Positions 40,871 through 49,185 of a DNA stretch of 52,866 nucleotides are shown piece after piece (within the stretch, counting starts at the first letter, position 1; the number at the start of each line of letters is the position of its first letter). The DNA comes from Microcaldota archaeon. GTDB lineage: Archaea > Micrarchaeota > Micrarchaeia > Micrarchaeales > Micrarchaeaceae. The notes below the pieces were generated by a model, which saw only the letters and a list, made by a program, of their open reading frames with translations, had not been told where the DNA came from and did not search any database. The stretch spans positions 1 to 52,866 of the forward strand of contig JAJZZO010000002.1 of assembly GCA_021797495.1 (NCBI GenBank), in the 5' to 3' direction. The translations under genes and the position numbers were made by a program.

Positions 40871-41149
40871 ATTTAAAGGTACGACATTTGACTAATAGTA
40901 TTGCTACTGTTCAAATGAAAATTTTACAACTATTTTACGCAGGAAGCAGTGGTCGTATACTCTTCAACGCACAGAACATCTGCGATAATGGCATCTGATT
41001 TAAGACATGTACAAGGACAAAGAATTTGATTTTTGCGCAAGTTATATATTAACAATTAAGGATTAATTGTGGAATATTTTATAAGCGCCATAATTACAAG
41101 ATATGATAGCTCATATTTAACTGTTCTAGAAAAATATAGTTGATAATTC
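40871..41149. other. Intergenic region between divergent operons
   Basis: About 280 nt between the radical SAM operon and the class I LysRS gene. It is AT-rich with several T-runs. TATA-like AAAATATAG at about 41129-41137 may drive the LysRS gene. I see no ORF, tRNA or repeat. Confidence 0.4.
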
Positions 41150-42718
41150 ATGGACAACGAATCCATTTTAGAGGATAATAAACCGCAAATAAAAGGCATA
41201 GAGCATTGGTCGACAAAGTTGGCTAATGAAGTAATCTCTAAGAAATCACCGCCATTTGTAATAACAGGAGGTATGACTACAAGCGGGCCGGCGCATTTGG
41301 GCACCGTATGCGAATTTTTATACCCGTCCGTCATAAAGAAGAGCATAGAAGCCCTGGGACATGATATAAAATTTTACTTTGTGGGAGACATATTAGACGC
41401 GTTTGATAGCATCCCAGAGGAATTAAACGCTTATTCCGAAACGCTTAAAGCAGAACTAGGTAAGCCTCTTGCTCGTACGTTGGATCCGAAAGGATGCCAT
41501 AATTCGTTTGGCGAACATTATCTTATGCAAGCAGTTGATATTATGCACCTGCTAAACATAGATATAAATGTCATAAGAGCCACCCAACTTTATACAGATG
41601 GATCTTTTGACGTTTACACTAAGAAATATCTGCAGAATGAAGACATTGTTCGTGATATCGTTGCCAGGACCTCCGGAAGGGAAAGTAAGGATTTCGCATC
41701 TTGGAGCCCCATAATGCCAATTTGCCAAAATTGCGGCAGGATAGCCACTACAAGAGTAATACAGCATAACGATACCGAATATGAATACGCTTGCGATAAA
41801 GATGTAGGTTACGTCAAAGGGTGTGGCCATAGCGGGAAAAATGATATACGCGACCACGAATATAAGCTGCAATGGCGATTGCATTGGTCAGCTTGGCAGG
41901 CTTGGTTCCGTACGAGCATAGAAGGTTCTGGAGTAGACCATATGACAAAGGGTGGAAGCAAGGACACAAGCTTCGCCGTTCTAAAGGACTTCTTTAATAT
42001 CGAACCGCCCGTATATTACAAATACGGTTTTGTCTTGTTCCATGGCAAGAAATATTCAAAAAGCAAGGGGATAGGCGTTAGCGCTGCGGACATAGTAAAG
42101 CTTATTCCGCCGGAGCTCTTAATTTACATGTTAACATTGCCGAACATAGAGGCGAATAAAGACATAGATCCTGACGGCGAAAAATTGATTAGAGTATACG
42201 AAGACATAGAGAGAATATCAAAGTTGAATGTTCCCGAAAACAGGGCCGATGCCAAAAAATTAAATGTTTACAAGCTGCTTATAAAAAAACTGCCGTGGAA
42301 AGCACCATTTTTGGATATCCTCATGAATTTTCAGGTATACAAAGACTTTGAAAAAGTCGGAGATATAGTCAACGATAAACTAGGTGCGGAATATTTATCC
42401 AAGTATATAGAAGAATGGTTGCGCATGGGTTATGCACCTGAAAGGTATAACTTTTCAGTGTCTTACGATTCAAAAATAACCGTTAATAAGGAAGCGGTCA
42501 GGTCATTTATAGACGAGCTGGGTTCCGACATGTCTCCTGAGGACATACACGCCCTTGTCTATAAAATCGCAAAGGACAAAGGGGTTGACGCAAAAGAATT
42601 ATTTAAATCATTATATAACGGTATCATAAATAAGGATACTGGCCCGAGATTCGGAAAACTGGCTTACGCCATAGGCATAAGCAATATAAAAAATATACTA
42701 ACTAAAGCAATAGAATAA
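41150..42718 (+). CDS. lysS: Lysyl-tRNA synthetase, class I
   Basis: This 522-aa enzyme ligates lysine to tRNA-Lys with a Rossmann-fold (class I) core. The HIGH-like motif is GPAHLG (about 46-51), the KMSKS-like motif YSKSKG (about 299-304), and a zinc-binding CQNCGR is near 192. The helical anticodon-binding part runs from about 340 to the end, with DTGPRFGKLAYAIG near the C-terminus. Base composition is AT-richer than that of the class II gene 1.1 kb downstream. Two unrelated LysRS classes in one genome is uncommon. Confidence 0.93.
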   Translation: MDNESILEDNKPQIKGIEHWSTKLANEVISKKSPPFVITGGMTTSGPAHLGTVCEFLYPSVIKKSIEALGHDIKFYFVGDILDAFDSIPEELNAYSETLKAELGKPLARTLDPKGCHNSFGEHYLMQAVDIMHLLNIDINVIRATQLYTDGSFDVYTKKYLQNEDIVRDIVARTSGRESKDFASWSPIMPICQNCGRIATTRVIQHNDTEYEYACDKDVGYVKGCGHSGKNDIRDHEYKLQWRLHWSAWQAWFRTSIEGSGVDHMTKGGSKDTSFAVLKDFFNIEPPVYYKYGFVLFHGKKYSKSKGIGVSAADIVKLIPPELLIYMLTLPNIEANKDIDPDGEKLIRVYEDIERISKLNVPENRADAKKLNVYKLLIKKLPWKAPFLDILMNFQVYKDFEKVGDIVNDKLGAEYLSKYIEEWLRMGYAPERYNFSVSYDSKITVNKEAVRSFIDELGSDMSPEDIHALVYKIAKDKGVDAKELFKSLYNGIINKDTGPRFGKLAYAIGISNIKNILTKAIE

Positions 42719-42750
42719 AGAATGTTGAACTAAAACGTTTAACCCGACTA

Positions 42751-42780
42751 GAAGGCGAAGGTTTATACCTTACAACCTTC
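42751..42780. other. Hairpin after class I LysRS
   Basis: GAAGG-CG-AAGG-TTTATA-CCTT-ACAA-CCTTC forms a nested hairpin 30 nt after the LysRS stop. T-rich stretches follow within 40 nt (42790-42840). It may help end transcription of the LysRS gene or of the convergent hydrolase gene. Confidence 0.35.
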
Positions 42781-42886
42781 AACTTGTGCATTTTTCTTTG
42801 TACGTTTGTTTATAACATCTTTTAATTGATATATTTTTATGGCATTTCATTTTTGCTTCCGATGAATGCCGGCACCATATTTTTGG

Positions 42887-43705
42887 TTATTCCGATTGTT
42901 GCAGGTTGTCCCTGAAGAAGTCAATCAGCATGCGCCAGGCGTCCTTCGCTGCCTTTTCGTTGTATGTCTGCGGTCTGGTGTCGTTGAAGAACGCATGGTA
43001 TGCCCCAGGATACACTTTTATGGTGACACTTTTCTTCGCTTCGACGAGCTGCTTGACGAGTTCCGGCACCTTGGATGTTATGCGCGTGTCCTCGCCTGCG
43101 TATAGCCCGAGCATGGCGTGCTTTATGTTCTTTGCCTTTTCTATGGGTTCTGGGTTTTCACCGTAGAATACCGCAACCGCATCCGCCCTTCCAGTACAGC
43201 CGAGGCTTAGCGACATGCCTCCACCAAAGCAAAAGCCAACGCTTCCTATTTTTCCGTTAACGCTTTGGAGCTGCGCAAGGTAGTCTACCGCGCTTGAAAG
43301 ATACTGCGTGAAAAGCTCTGTCGGCCTGTTCATAAATAGGGTCTCGTATACTCCGCTTATTAGCTTCTGCTCTTCCTGGCTCAGCTTTGACATTTGCTCG
43401 GACCTGTAAGCCTCGTCCCTTTGTTTGTCCGGAGGTATGGACATTATGAAGCGCATAGTTTTCAATATGCCCTCCTTCGTTATAGTAGCTGAGAGCTTGT
43501 TGCTTGTGAAAAGATCCGGGGCAAGGACAACATAGCCCTGCATCGAAAGTCTTTTAGCGACATCCCGTATGTGGTCATCAAGACCGAATATCTCGTGAAT
43601 CAACACTATGCCAGGGTGTTTTTCGCTGTCGTCCGGTCTTGCCAGGTATGCGTTTATTCCGTCTTCGCCTGTTTTATACCTAAGTTCTTCCGTTTTTATT
43701 TCCAT
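42887..43705 (-). CDS. Dienelactone hydrolase family protein
   Basis: This 272-aa alpha/beta-hydrolase has the nucleophile motif GFCFGGG (Cys as in dienelactone hydrolase), the Asp in GLYAGEDTRI, and the His in GAYHAFFND, so the triad is present. HEIFGLDDHIRDVAKRL near residue 37 is the family hallmark. There is an inserted helical region of about 45 residues after the second strand. GGTGTTTTC lies before the ATG. The natural ester substrate is unknown. Confidence 0.9.
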   Translation of the reverse strand: MEIKTEELRYKTGEDGINAYLARPDDSEKHPGIVLIHEIFGLDDHIRDVAKRLSMQGYVVLAPDLFTSNKLSATITKEGILKTMRFIMSIPPDKQRDEAYRSEQMSKLSQEEQKLISGVYETLFMNRPTELFTQYLSSAVDYLAQLQSVNGKIGSVGFCFGGGMSLSLGCTGRADAVAVFYGENPEPIEKAKNIKHAMLGLYAGEDTRITSKVPELVKQLVEAKKSVTIKVYPGAYHAFFNDTRPQTYNEKAAKDAWRMLIDFFRDNLQQSE

Positions 43706-43844
43706 GAAAACACCATTGATAATTGTTGCGTAAAAGTAATAGCTTTTTTCCGCTCATTTTGCACTTATTGTAAAAAGTTTGCACATTAGCACATAATAAA
43801 TAATAATTTAACATATGCATTTCTATTACATTTTCGGGATTTTT

Positions 43845-45308
43845 ATGGTAGACAGTTTCAAATTGGATAAAATGAAAAAGCTTTTGGAGAAGGGAATAAA
43901 CCCATATCCTTATTCCTTCAAGCAGAGCGCACACGCCGAAGAGATAAAGGCGAACTATGAAAAAATGGAGGGAACGTCAGTAAGCGTTGCCGGCAGAGCG
44001 GTCAGCATGAGGCGCATGGGGCAGCTGTATTTTATAGACATTCTCGACGAGAGCGGCAAAATACAGATGCTTGCCGCGGCGAACATAACCGAAAAGGCCT
44101 CTTTCGAATTGCTCGATGAGATAGATGCCGGAGATATTTTAGGCATCGAAGGCACCGTAAGCAAAACCAAGCGCGGTGAGATAAGCGTAGAGGCAAAGGG
44201 CATCACGGTGCTCGCAAAATCGCTGAGGCAGCTTCCCGAGAAGTTCCACGGGCTCAACGATACCGAGCTGCGCTACAGGAAGAGGTATCTGGACCTTATA
44301 GCCAATACCGAAGTAAGAAAATTTTTTACAACAAGGGCCAAAGTGCTCAGTTTCCTGCGCAATTTCCTGGATTCCAGGGGCTATGTGGAATTTGAAACGC
44401 CGATACTGCAGCAGACATACGGAGGGGCAAACGCTGAGCCTTTCAAGACTAGGTATAACGCCCTGGGCACCGACGTGTTTCTGAGAATTTCGGACGAACT
44501 GTATTTAAAAAGGCTCATCATAGGCGGCTTCGAGAAGGTTTATGAGGTATCAAAGGACTTCAGGAACGAGGACATAGACTCCACACACAATCCTGAGTTC
44601 ACGCAGATAGAATTCTACGAAGCCTACAAGGACTACAACGACTTTATGGAAATGACTGAAGAAATGCTATCAAAGCTCGTAAAGGAGCTTTTCGGCACCA
44701 CAAAGATAAAATACCAGGGAAAGGAGCTTGACTTCACGCCGCCGTTCAAAAGGGTCTACTGGGTCGATGAGATAAAGAAGAAAACAGGCATAGACGTAGC
44801 TGAGTTGACCGACGAACAGGCAAAGGAGATTTCGAAAAAGGAGAAGCTTGAGATAGGCATAGTCAATGCCTACCACGTTGCAGACGCGCTGTTCGACAAA
44901 TACATAAAGCCTGAGCTTTTCAACCCGGCGTTCGTTCTTGACTTCCCGGCGTACATGTGTCCGCTCACAAAGGACAAGCGCGGCAACCCGAAGCTCAGCG
45001 AAAGGTTCGAGCTTTACCTTGCGGGGAAGGAGGACGCGAATTGTTACTCCGAGCTTACTGACCCGATAGAGCAGAGGAAGAAATTCGAGGAGCAGGATTC
45101 CGAGAGGAAGAAGGGCGACGTCGAAGCGCCGCCGAGCGACGAGGATTTCCTTGAAGCGATAGAATACGGGATGCCTCCCACGGCCGGGCTTGGGATAGCG
45201 ATAGACAGGCTGGCGATGATACTTACGGACAATGTGTCGATAAAGGAGGTAATGCCGTTCCCTGCGGTGAAGCCGAAGAACGAGCCGACAGACCAGGCCG
45301 CAAGTTAG
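43845..45308 (+). CDS. lysS: Lysyl-tRNA synthetase, class II
   Basis: This enzyme of about 487 aa has an N-terminal OB-fold for the anticodon (about 45-135; VSVAGRAVSMRRMGQLYFID), class II motif 1 (RNFLDSRGYVEFETPIL), motif 2 (FRNEDIDSTHNPEFTQIEFY) and motif 3 (GLGIAIDRLAMIL). The mid-sequence is divergent but complete. I start at ATG 43845 (MVDSFKLDK), since the upstream ATG would add ten hydrophobic residues overlapping the promoter. It duplicates the activity of the class I enzyme at 41150. Confidence 0.93.
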   Translation: MVDSFKLDKMKKLLEKGINPYPYSFKQSAHAEEIKANYEKMEGTSVSVAGRAVSMRRMGQLYFIDILDESGKIQMLAAANITEKASFELLDEIDAGDILGIEGTVSKTKRGEISVEAKGITVLAKSLRQLPEKFHGLNDTELRYRKRYLDLIANTEVRKFFTTRAKVLSFLRNFLDSRGYVEFETPILQQTYGGANAEPFKTRYNALGTDVFLRISDELYLKRLIIGGFEKVYEVSKDFRNEDIDSTHNPEFTQIEFYEAYKDYNDFMEMTEEMLSKLVKELFGTTKIKYQGKELDFTPPFKRVYWVDEIKKKTGIDVAELTDEQAKEISKKEKLEIGIVNAYHVADALFDKYIKPELFNPAFVLDFPAYMCPLTKDKRGNPKLSERFELYLAGKEDANCYSELTDPIEQRKKFEEQDSERKKGDVEAPPSDEDFLEAIEYGMPPTAGLGIAIDRLAMILTDNVSIKEVMPFPAVKPKNEPTDQAAS

Positions 45309-45438
45309 CCGGATAAAACGAAAAGGCTTAAAAGGCTTATTCAAGATATATATGCACAACAGCTAGGCTGGCTCCTGCACTTTCGGGTGCCGGAAAAAGT
45401 AAAGGCTAAATTATAGAGTGTTAGAATATAGCTTGAAT
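45309..45438 (+). promoter_or_regulatory. Promoter and hairpin region upstream of tRNA-Ser
   Basis: AGATATATATGC (about 45344-45355) is a TATA-like element. About 20 nt later a GC-rich hairpin occurs (CTGG, internal loop, GCAC-TTTCGG-GTGC, CGG; 45368-45393) followed by GGAAAAAG. The tRNA begins 45 nt further on. The hairpin may be part of a tRNA precursor leader or a small RNA. Confidence 0.35.
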
Positions 45439-45552
45439 GCCAGGGTGGCAGAATCTGGTAACGCGTGCGCCTGGAAATATATACCTGCAAGCGCATGGCT
45501 CCTCGAGCCTTCTGGGTTCAAATGCTCTATGCTGAATATCCCAGCCCTGGCG
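45439..45552 (+). tRNA. tRNA-Ser (GGA) with two introns
   Basis: Acceptor stem GCCAGGG/CCCTGGC with discriminator G, a long variable arm GGCTC-CTC-GAGCC, and anticodon GGA (45473-45475) mark tRNA-Ser. Intron 1 (45477-45489, 13 nt) follows position 37; its bulge-helix-bulge is relaxed (CTGG against CCTG, one U-U mismatch, bulges AAA and CAA). Intron 2 (45523-45538, 16 nt) lies in the T loop and has a textbook motif: helix TTCA/TGAA, 3-nt bulges AAT and TAT, outer stem CTGGG/CCCAG. Removing both gives a normal CTGGAAA anticodon loop and TTCAAAT T loop. Confidence 0.9.
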
Positions 45553-45564
45553 TTTGGTGTTCAA

Positions 45565-46119
45565 ATGGCTGAAGAAAAAAATGCACAAGGCAATGAAAAA
45601 CAGCACGGAAGGAAAGAGTCTTCCGCTAGGCTTACCTCGGTTATAAGAATAGCCGGAAAGGACGTCAACGGCAGCTTGAGCGTCGAAAGGGCTATAGATT
45701 CGGTAAAAGGCATAGGCAGGGACATGGCAAGGGCGATAAGCCACGTGATGGAAAGCAAGCTTGACATGGATCCGAAAGTAGAGATAGGATCTCTTGACGA
45801 AGAGGGCATAACCAAATTGGAAGCGCTTATAAAGGACCCGCAGAAATACGGGATACCTAAATTCATGCTTAACAGAAACAAGGATTTCGAAACCGGGAAG
45901 GACCTGCACGCAGTTGGCAACGAGCTGATATTCGCCAACAGGCAGGACATATCAAGGGACGTGACACTCAGGACATGGAGGGGCGCAAGGCACCAGTACG
46001 GCCAGAAGGTGCGCGGACAGCACACAAGGTCAACAGGAAGGACTGGCGCGACCATGGGAGTAACGAAGAAGAGCGCCATGAAGCCCGGAGCTCCGGCGGC
46101 GAAATCCGACAAGAAATGA
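45565..46119 (+). CDS. rps13: 30S ribosomal protein S13 (uS13)
   Basis: This 184-aa protein has VIRIAGKDVNGSLSVERAID, KGIGRDMARAISHVM and the C-terminal RTWRGARHQYGQKVRGQHTR with TRSTGRTGATMGV, diagnostic of archaeal uS13. I start at ATG 45565, 12 nt after the tRNA, with GGTG 5 nt upstream; a longer in-frame start would translate the tRNA. It is probably co-transcribed with tRNA-Ser and with S4 and S11. Confidence 0.94.
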   Translation: MAEEKNAQGNEKQHGRKESSARLTSVIRIAGKDVNGSLSVERAIDSVKGIGRDMARAISHVMESKLDMDPKVEIGSLDEEGITKLEALIKDPQKYGIPKFMLNRNKDFETGKDLHAVGNELIFANRQDISRDVTLRTWRGARHQYGQKVRGQHTRSTGRTGATMGVTKKSAMKPGAPAAKSDKK

Positions 46120-46132
46120 TTAGAGTGATTGT

Positions 46133-46675
46133 TTGGGAGCACCTAGGAGAAACAGGAGAAAATTTGACAAGCCAAAGGACATATGGAACTTGGCAAGGAT
46201 AAATGCTGACAATGCGCTCATAAAGGAATACGGCCTCAAGAACATGAGCGAACTCTGGAAAGTGCAGAGCGAGCTCAGCAGGATACGAGGTAACGTAAGG
46301 CTTCTTTTATCTGGGGCTGCCGGAATGGGAAACGTGGAGCAGGCCTTGAAAACCAGGCTCATAAAGCTTGGAGTCATAGACAATGAAACGCCGCTCGAAA
46401 AACTCCTCGAACTTAGCGAAAAGAGCGTGCTTGACAGGCGTCTCGAATCCGTAGTATACAGGAAGGGCTTGGCGAGAAGCATGAAGCAGGCAAGGCAGCT
46501 TATAACGCATGGTTTCATATCGATAAACGGACGCAAGTTCACAGTGCCAGGGTATTTGGTCAAGGCAGAGGAGGAGCACAAAATAGGCTACTACAAGCCC
46601 ATAGACATCGCGCCGGCAAGCAAACCAGAAGAGACAAAAGTAGAACAGCCAAGCGTGGAACAAGTAGAGAATTGA
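46133..46675 (+). CDS. rps4: 30S ribosomal protein S4 (uS4)
   Basis: This 180-aa protein starts (TTG) [20 protein letters not shown], with [20 protein letters not shown] and the S4 RNA-binding motif [20 protein letters not shown] (about 103-122) and VPGYLV. GAGTGATTG serves as Shine-Dalgarno sequence 3 nt ahead of the TTG. The C-terminal 20 residues are an acidic extension. Confidence 0.94.
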   Translation: MGAPRRNRRKFDKPKDIWNLARINADNALIKEYGLKNMSELWKVQSELSRIRGNVRLLLSGAAGMGNVEQALKTRLIKLGVIDNETPLEKLLELSEKSVLDRRLESVVYRKGLARSMKQARQLITHGFISINGRKFTVPGYLVKAEEEHKIGYYKPIDIAPASKPEETKVEQPSVEQVEN

Positions 46676-46693
46676 AACTATAGGTGAATATTC

Positions 46694-47194
46694 ATGGTTA
46701 AAAAAGAGAAAGCCAAACCGGCGGAAAAGAAATCAGGAGGAGAGAAGCAGAAGAAAGAGGCTGTTTCCTACGAAGCAAAGGCCATGGAGGAGACAAGAAC
46801 AAAGCCGAAACCTGAAAGGCTTGCGGTTGCGCACGTCTATTCCTCAAAGAACGATACGATAATAACGCTTACTGACATAAGTGGTGCCGAGACCATAGCT
46901 GTAGGCAGCGGAGGCATGATGGTCAACACGGATTCGCAGGAAGGATCGCCATATGCTGCCATGCAGGCAGCTTACAAGGTTGCCGCTGCAGCCAAGGAAA
47001 AAGGCATAATGAACATTAACATAGAGATAAGGGCACCTGGAGGCCACAACTCAAAAACACCAGGGCATGGGGCCCAGGCAGTGGTTAGGGTGTTGGCAAG
47101 GAGCGGATTGCGTGTCAACAGGATAGAAGACGTTACCCCGATACCGACAGACACCACGAGAAGGCCAGGAGGCAAGCGCGGAAGGCGCGTATGA
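46694..47194 (+). CDS. rps11: 30S ribosomal protein S11 (uS11)
   Basis: This 166-aa protein has a Lys-rich extension of about 40 residues before the uS11 core [20 protein letters not shown], then [20 protein letters not shown] and the terminal [20 protein letters not shown]. RpoD, usually next in archaea, is replaced here by Csl4. Confidence 0.95.
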   Translation: MVKKEKAKPAEKKSGGEKQKKEAVSYEAKAMEETRTKPKPERLAVAHVYSSKNDTIITLTDISGAETIAVGSGGMMVNTDSQEGSPYAAMQAAYKVAAAAKEKGIMNINIEIRAPGGHNSKTPGHGAQAVVRVLARSGLRVNRIEDVTPIPTDTTRRPGGKRGRRV

Positions 47195-47239
47195 GCAATG
47201 CTTATAGCCCTTGCATGCAAAATATGAACGAGGATTTGA

Positions 47240-47890
47240 ATGACTGAACCTATTTCGACTTCGGAAGTTGTATTTCCTGGCGACAGGCTATCTACAGAAG
47301 AAGAATTTCTGCCTGCAAGGAACGTCTATGTCGAGAACGGAGTCATATATTCCGCGGTGTTCGGCAAGGCTTCCGCAGAAGAGGGGAAGATGCAGGTAAA
47401 CAGCGCAACCAGAGACATAAGGAAAATGAAGCGCGGGATGTTCGTCCTTGGAAAAGTGGTGGGCGTGCTGAAAAGCGTCATATTCGTAGAAATAGAGAAT
47501 TTTTCAATAAACAGCGAAGAGTTTATAGCCGGAAAGGACGGGAAAGTGGTCCTCATGGCCCCGAGGCCGATGCACAGGGGAATGCACGACAGGCCTCCGG
47601 AAAGAAGCAGAAGCGATTCAAAGCCTGCTGAGATGGGAGATGTAATCCTTGCAAAGATAATAATGGAGGACAGTGAGATATTCACGCTAAGCCTTAGAGA
47701 TCCAGAGGCAGGCGTAGTGTACGCTCTATGCGACAACTGCGGGAACAAGATGCAGCTGGACAAGCACGGCGATGGCCTGTATTGCAGCGAGTGCAAGATT
47801 ACGGCAAGGCGCAAGGTAAGCAGCTTATACGACAACTCCAAAGCGATAGAGGAACTCCTTTTGCGCAATGGACAAGAACATAGCGAATGA
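47240..47890 (+). CDS. csl4: Exosome RNA-binding subunit Csl4
   Basis: This 216-aa cap protein of the archaeal exosome has an N-terminal domain VVFPGDRLSTEEEFLPARNV, an S1-like domain (about 65-155; MFVLGKVVGVLKSVIFVEI and GDVILAKIIMEDSEIF) and a C-terminal zinc ribbon CDNCGNKM...CSECK (about 169-190). It links RNA decay to the ribosomal/RNAP gene cluster. Confidence 0.9.
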   Translation: MTEPISTSEVVFPGDRLSTEEEFLPARNVYVENGVIYSAVFGKASAEEGKMQVNSATRDIRKMKRGMFVLGKVVGVLKSVIFVEIENFSINSEEFIAGKDGKVVLMAPRPMHRGMHDRPPERSRSDSKPAEMGDVILAKIIMEDSEIFTLSLRDPEAGVVYALCDNCGNKMQLDKHGDGLYCSECKITARRKVSSLYDNSKAIEELLLRNGQEHSE

Positions 47891-47910
47891 GATACTGCAT
47901 CGGCGATTGA

Positions 47911-48186
47911 ATGGATGGGATAAATATCATAAAAAACGAGAGCAAAGAGCTCATACTTGAATTTGAAAACGGCGATACCACAATACCGGACCTTATAACT
48001 GCCGAGATTGCGGAAAACCCCGATGTGGCATTTGTAGGAGTTACGAAGGACCATCCGGAAACCGGGAAGCCGCAATTGGTGATAAAGACCAACAAGAAGA
48101 AGGCTTCTGAGATTCTCGAAAAAGCCCTGGAATCGATAGACGAGCAGATATCCGCGATAAAGAAGGACATAAACGCAAAGCAGTGA
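47911..48186 (+). CDS. rpoL: DNA-directed RNA polymerase subunit L (Rpo11)
   Basis: This 91-aa assembly subunit has IIKNESKELILEFENGDTTI, a domain with AFVGVTKDHPETGKPQLVIK and a long C-terminal helix. It pairs with RpoD in the RNAP platform. It starts 20 nt after Csl4, and the Csl4-RpoL pairing suggests one transcript. Confidence 0.92.
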   Translation: MDGINIIKNESKELILEFENGDTTIPDLITAEIAENPDVAFVGVTKDHPETGKPQLVIKTNKKKASEILEKALESIDEQISAIKKDINAKQ

Positions 48187-48222
48187 TTATCCTAAGGGAT
48201 AAATCTTTTTCTTTTCTTATTT
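48187..48222 (+). terminator. Hairpin plus T-tract after rpoL
   Basis: Directly after the rpoL stop is the stem TTATCC-TAAG-GGATAA (48187-48202), then ATCTTTTTCTTTTCTTATTT. A hairpin followed by a T-rich run is a good end signal for the S13-RpoL transcript. The T-run also borders the next gene, which begins at 48228. Confidence 0.55.
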
Positions 48223-48227
48223 TATAG

Positions 48228-48788
48228 ATGAAAAAAGGGGCAAGGCTTCTTGCGGTTGCGAGCGGGCCTATATACGAAAGGAGGAAAAAGCGCACGATAC
48301 TGGTCGGAGTGGTAGGAAGGCTTGGCGAGATAGAGGGCGTGCTCTCGGAAAACGTTGAGATAGACGGCAGCGACGGCACCTTAAAGATATTAAGGCTTAT
48401 GAACAAGTCCCGCTTTAAGGAACAGATAAAAGCCATAGCGATAAACGGCGTTGCCATAGCCGGGTTGAATGTAGTCGACGTCAAAACTCTCGAGCGCAAA
48501 TCCAAAGTGCCAGTATTGATACTTACAAGGAACAAGCCCAACATGAAAGCGTTCGTTAACGCTCTGAAAAGATATTCCGAAGCAAATCCCTCGGCGCTTG
48601 CACGTATCGACAAGGTGAAAGAGCTCAACGCCGAAAGGCCTTTCAAAAAATCCAGAGGGTTTTATGTACAGGGAAAAGTTCTGGACGAATACGGAAATTC
48701 ATTGATAGAAACAGCCTTCGAAACGCTCAGGATCGCGCACATGATAGCCAAAGGAGTAAGCACGGGAGTCTCAAAGGGCAGGATATGA
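48228..48788 (+). CDS. DUF99 family protein (endonuclease V-like fold)
   Basis: This 186-aa archaeal DUF99 protein has TILVGVVGRLGEIEGVLSEN, VEIDGSDGTLKILRLMNKSR, AIAINGVAIAGLNVVDVKTL and VPVLILTRNKPNMKAF. The family resembles endonuclease V in fold; activity is unproven. The ATG comes right after the TTTTATAG stretch, so the transcript may be nearly leaderless. Confidence 0.85.
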   Translation: MKKGARLLAVASGPIYERRKKRTILVGVVGRLGEIEGVLSENVEIDGSDGTLKILRLMNKSRFKEQIKAIAINGVAIAGLNVVDVKTLERKSKVPVLILTRNKPNMKAFVNALKRYSEANPSALARIDKVKELNAERPFKKSRGFYVQGKVLDEYGNSLIETAFETLRIAHMIAKGVSTGVSKGRI

Positions 48789-49185
48789 GCAAGCAACAGT
48801 GCACACCTTACCGCATTCGAAGAGAGACTTCACATATTTATAGAATGCAGCATTGCACACGCACTGCCGAGTTCTCTTTGCACAAAAAGCATATATACTG
48901 ATGCGCAGTGATAATTTACCGTGAGCGTGATGCCCTTCCAATATGCAATGCTGTAGTACTAAGTAACGATTTCTGTAGTCACCACGATGCAATAGAGGAT
49001 TGCCGGAACATTGAAAACAGGGAAGAGCCAGTACTAGTTCTTGCTTGCAATAGGCGCAAGCACCGAGAACCCGATATTTCGAATCCTTATGTTTCCTCGG
49101 CTCGGGCGAATAATGCGCATGGACTGATGCATTCGCAGAGACAATTACAGAGGCACACGTGCACGATACGCAATAGGTGTAATAT
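48789..49185 (+). other. Intergenic region with strong hairpin before DAHP synthase
   Basis: About 400 nt lack a convincing gene. At 49037-49070 GTTCT-TGCTTGC-AATAGGC-GCAAGCA-CCG-AGAAC forms a 12-bp interrupted hairpin, about 115 nt before the aro gene. A TATA-like GCATATATACTG occurs at about 48890-48901. The region may be a leader of the DAHP synthase mRNA. Open frames exist here but look random in composition. Confidence 0.4.

Noticed and set aside
45418-45564. Longer S13 start at 45418
   Set aside because: This part of the frame is the tRNA-Ser gene; the ATG at 45565 has a Shine-Dalgarno sequence and the family start.
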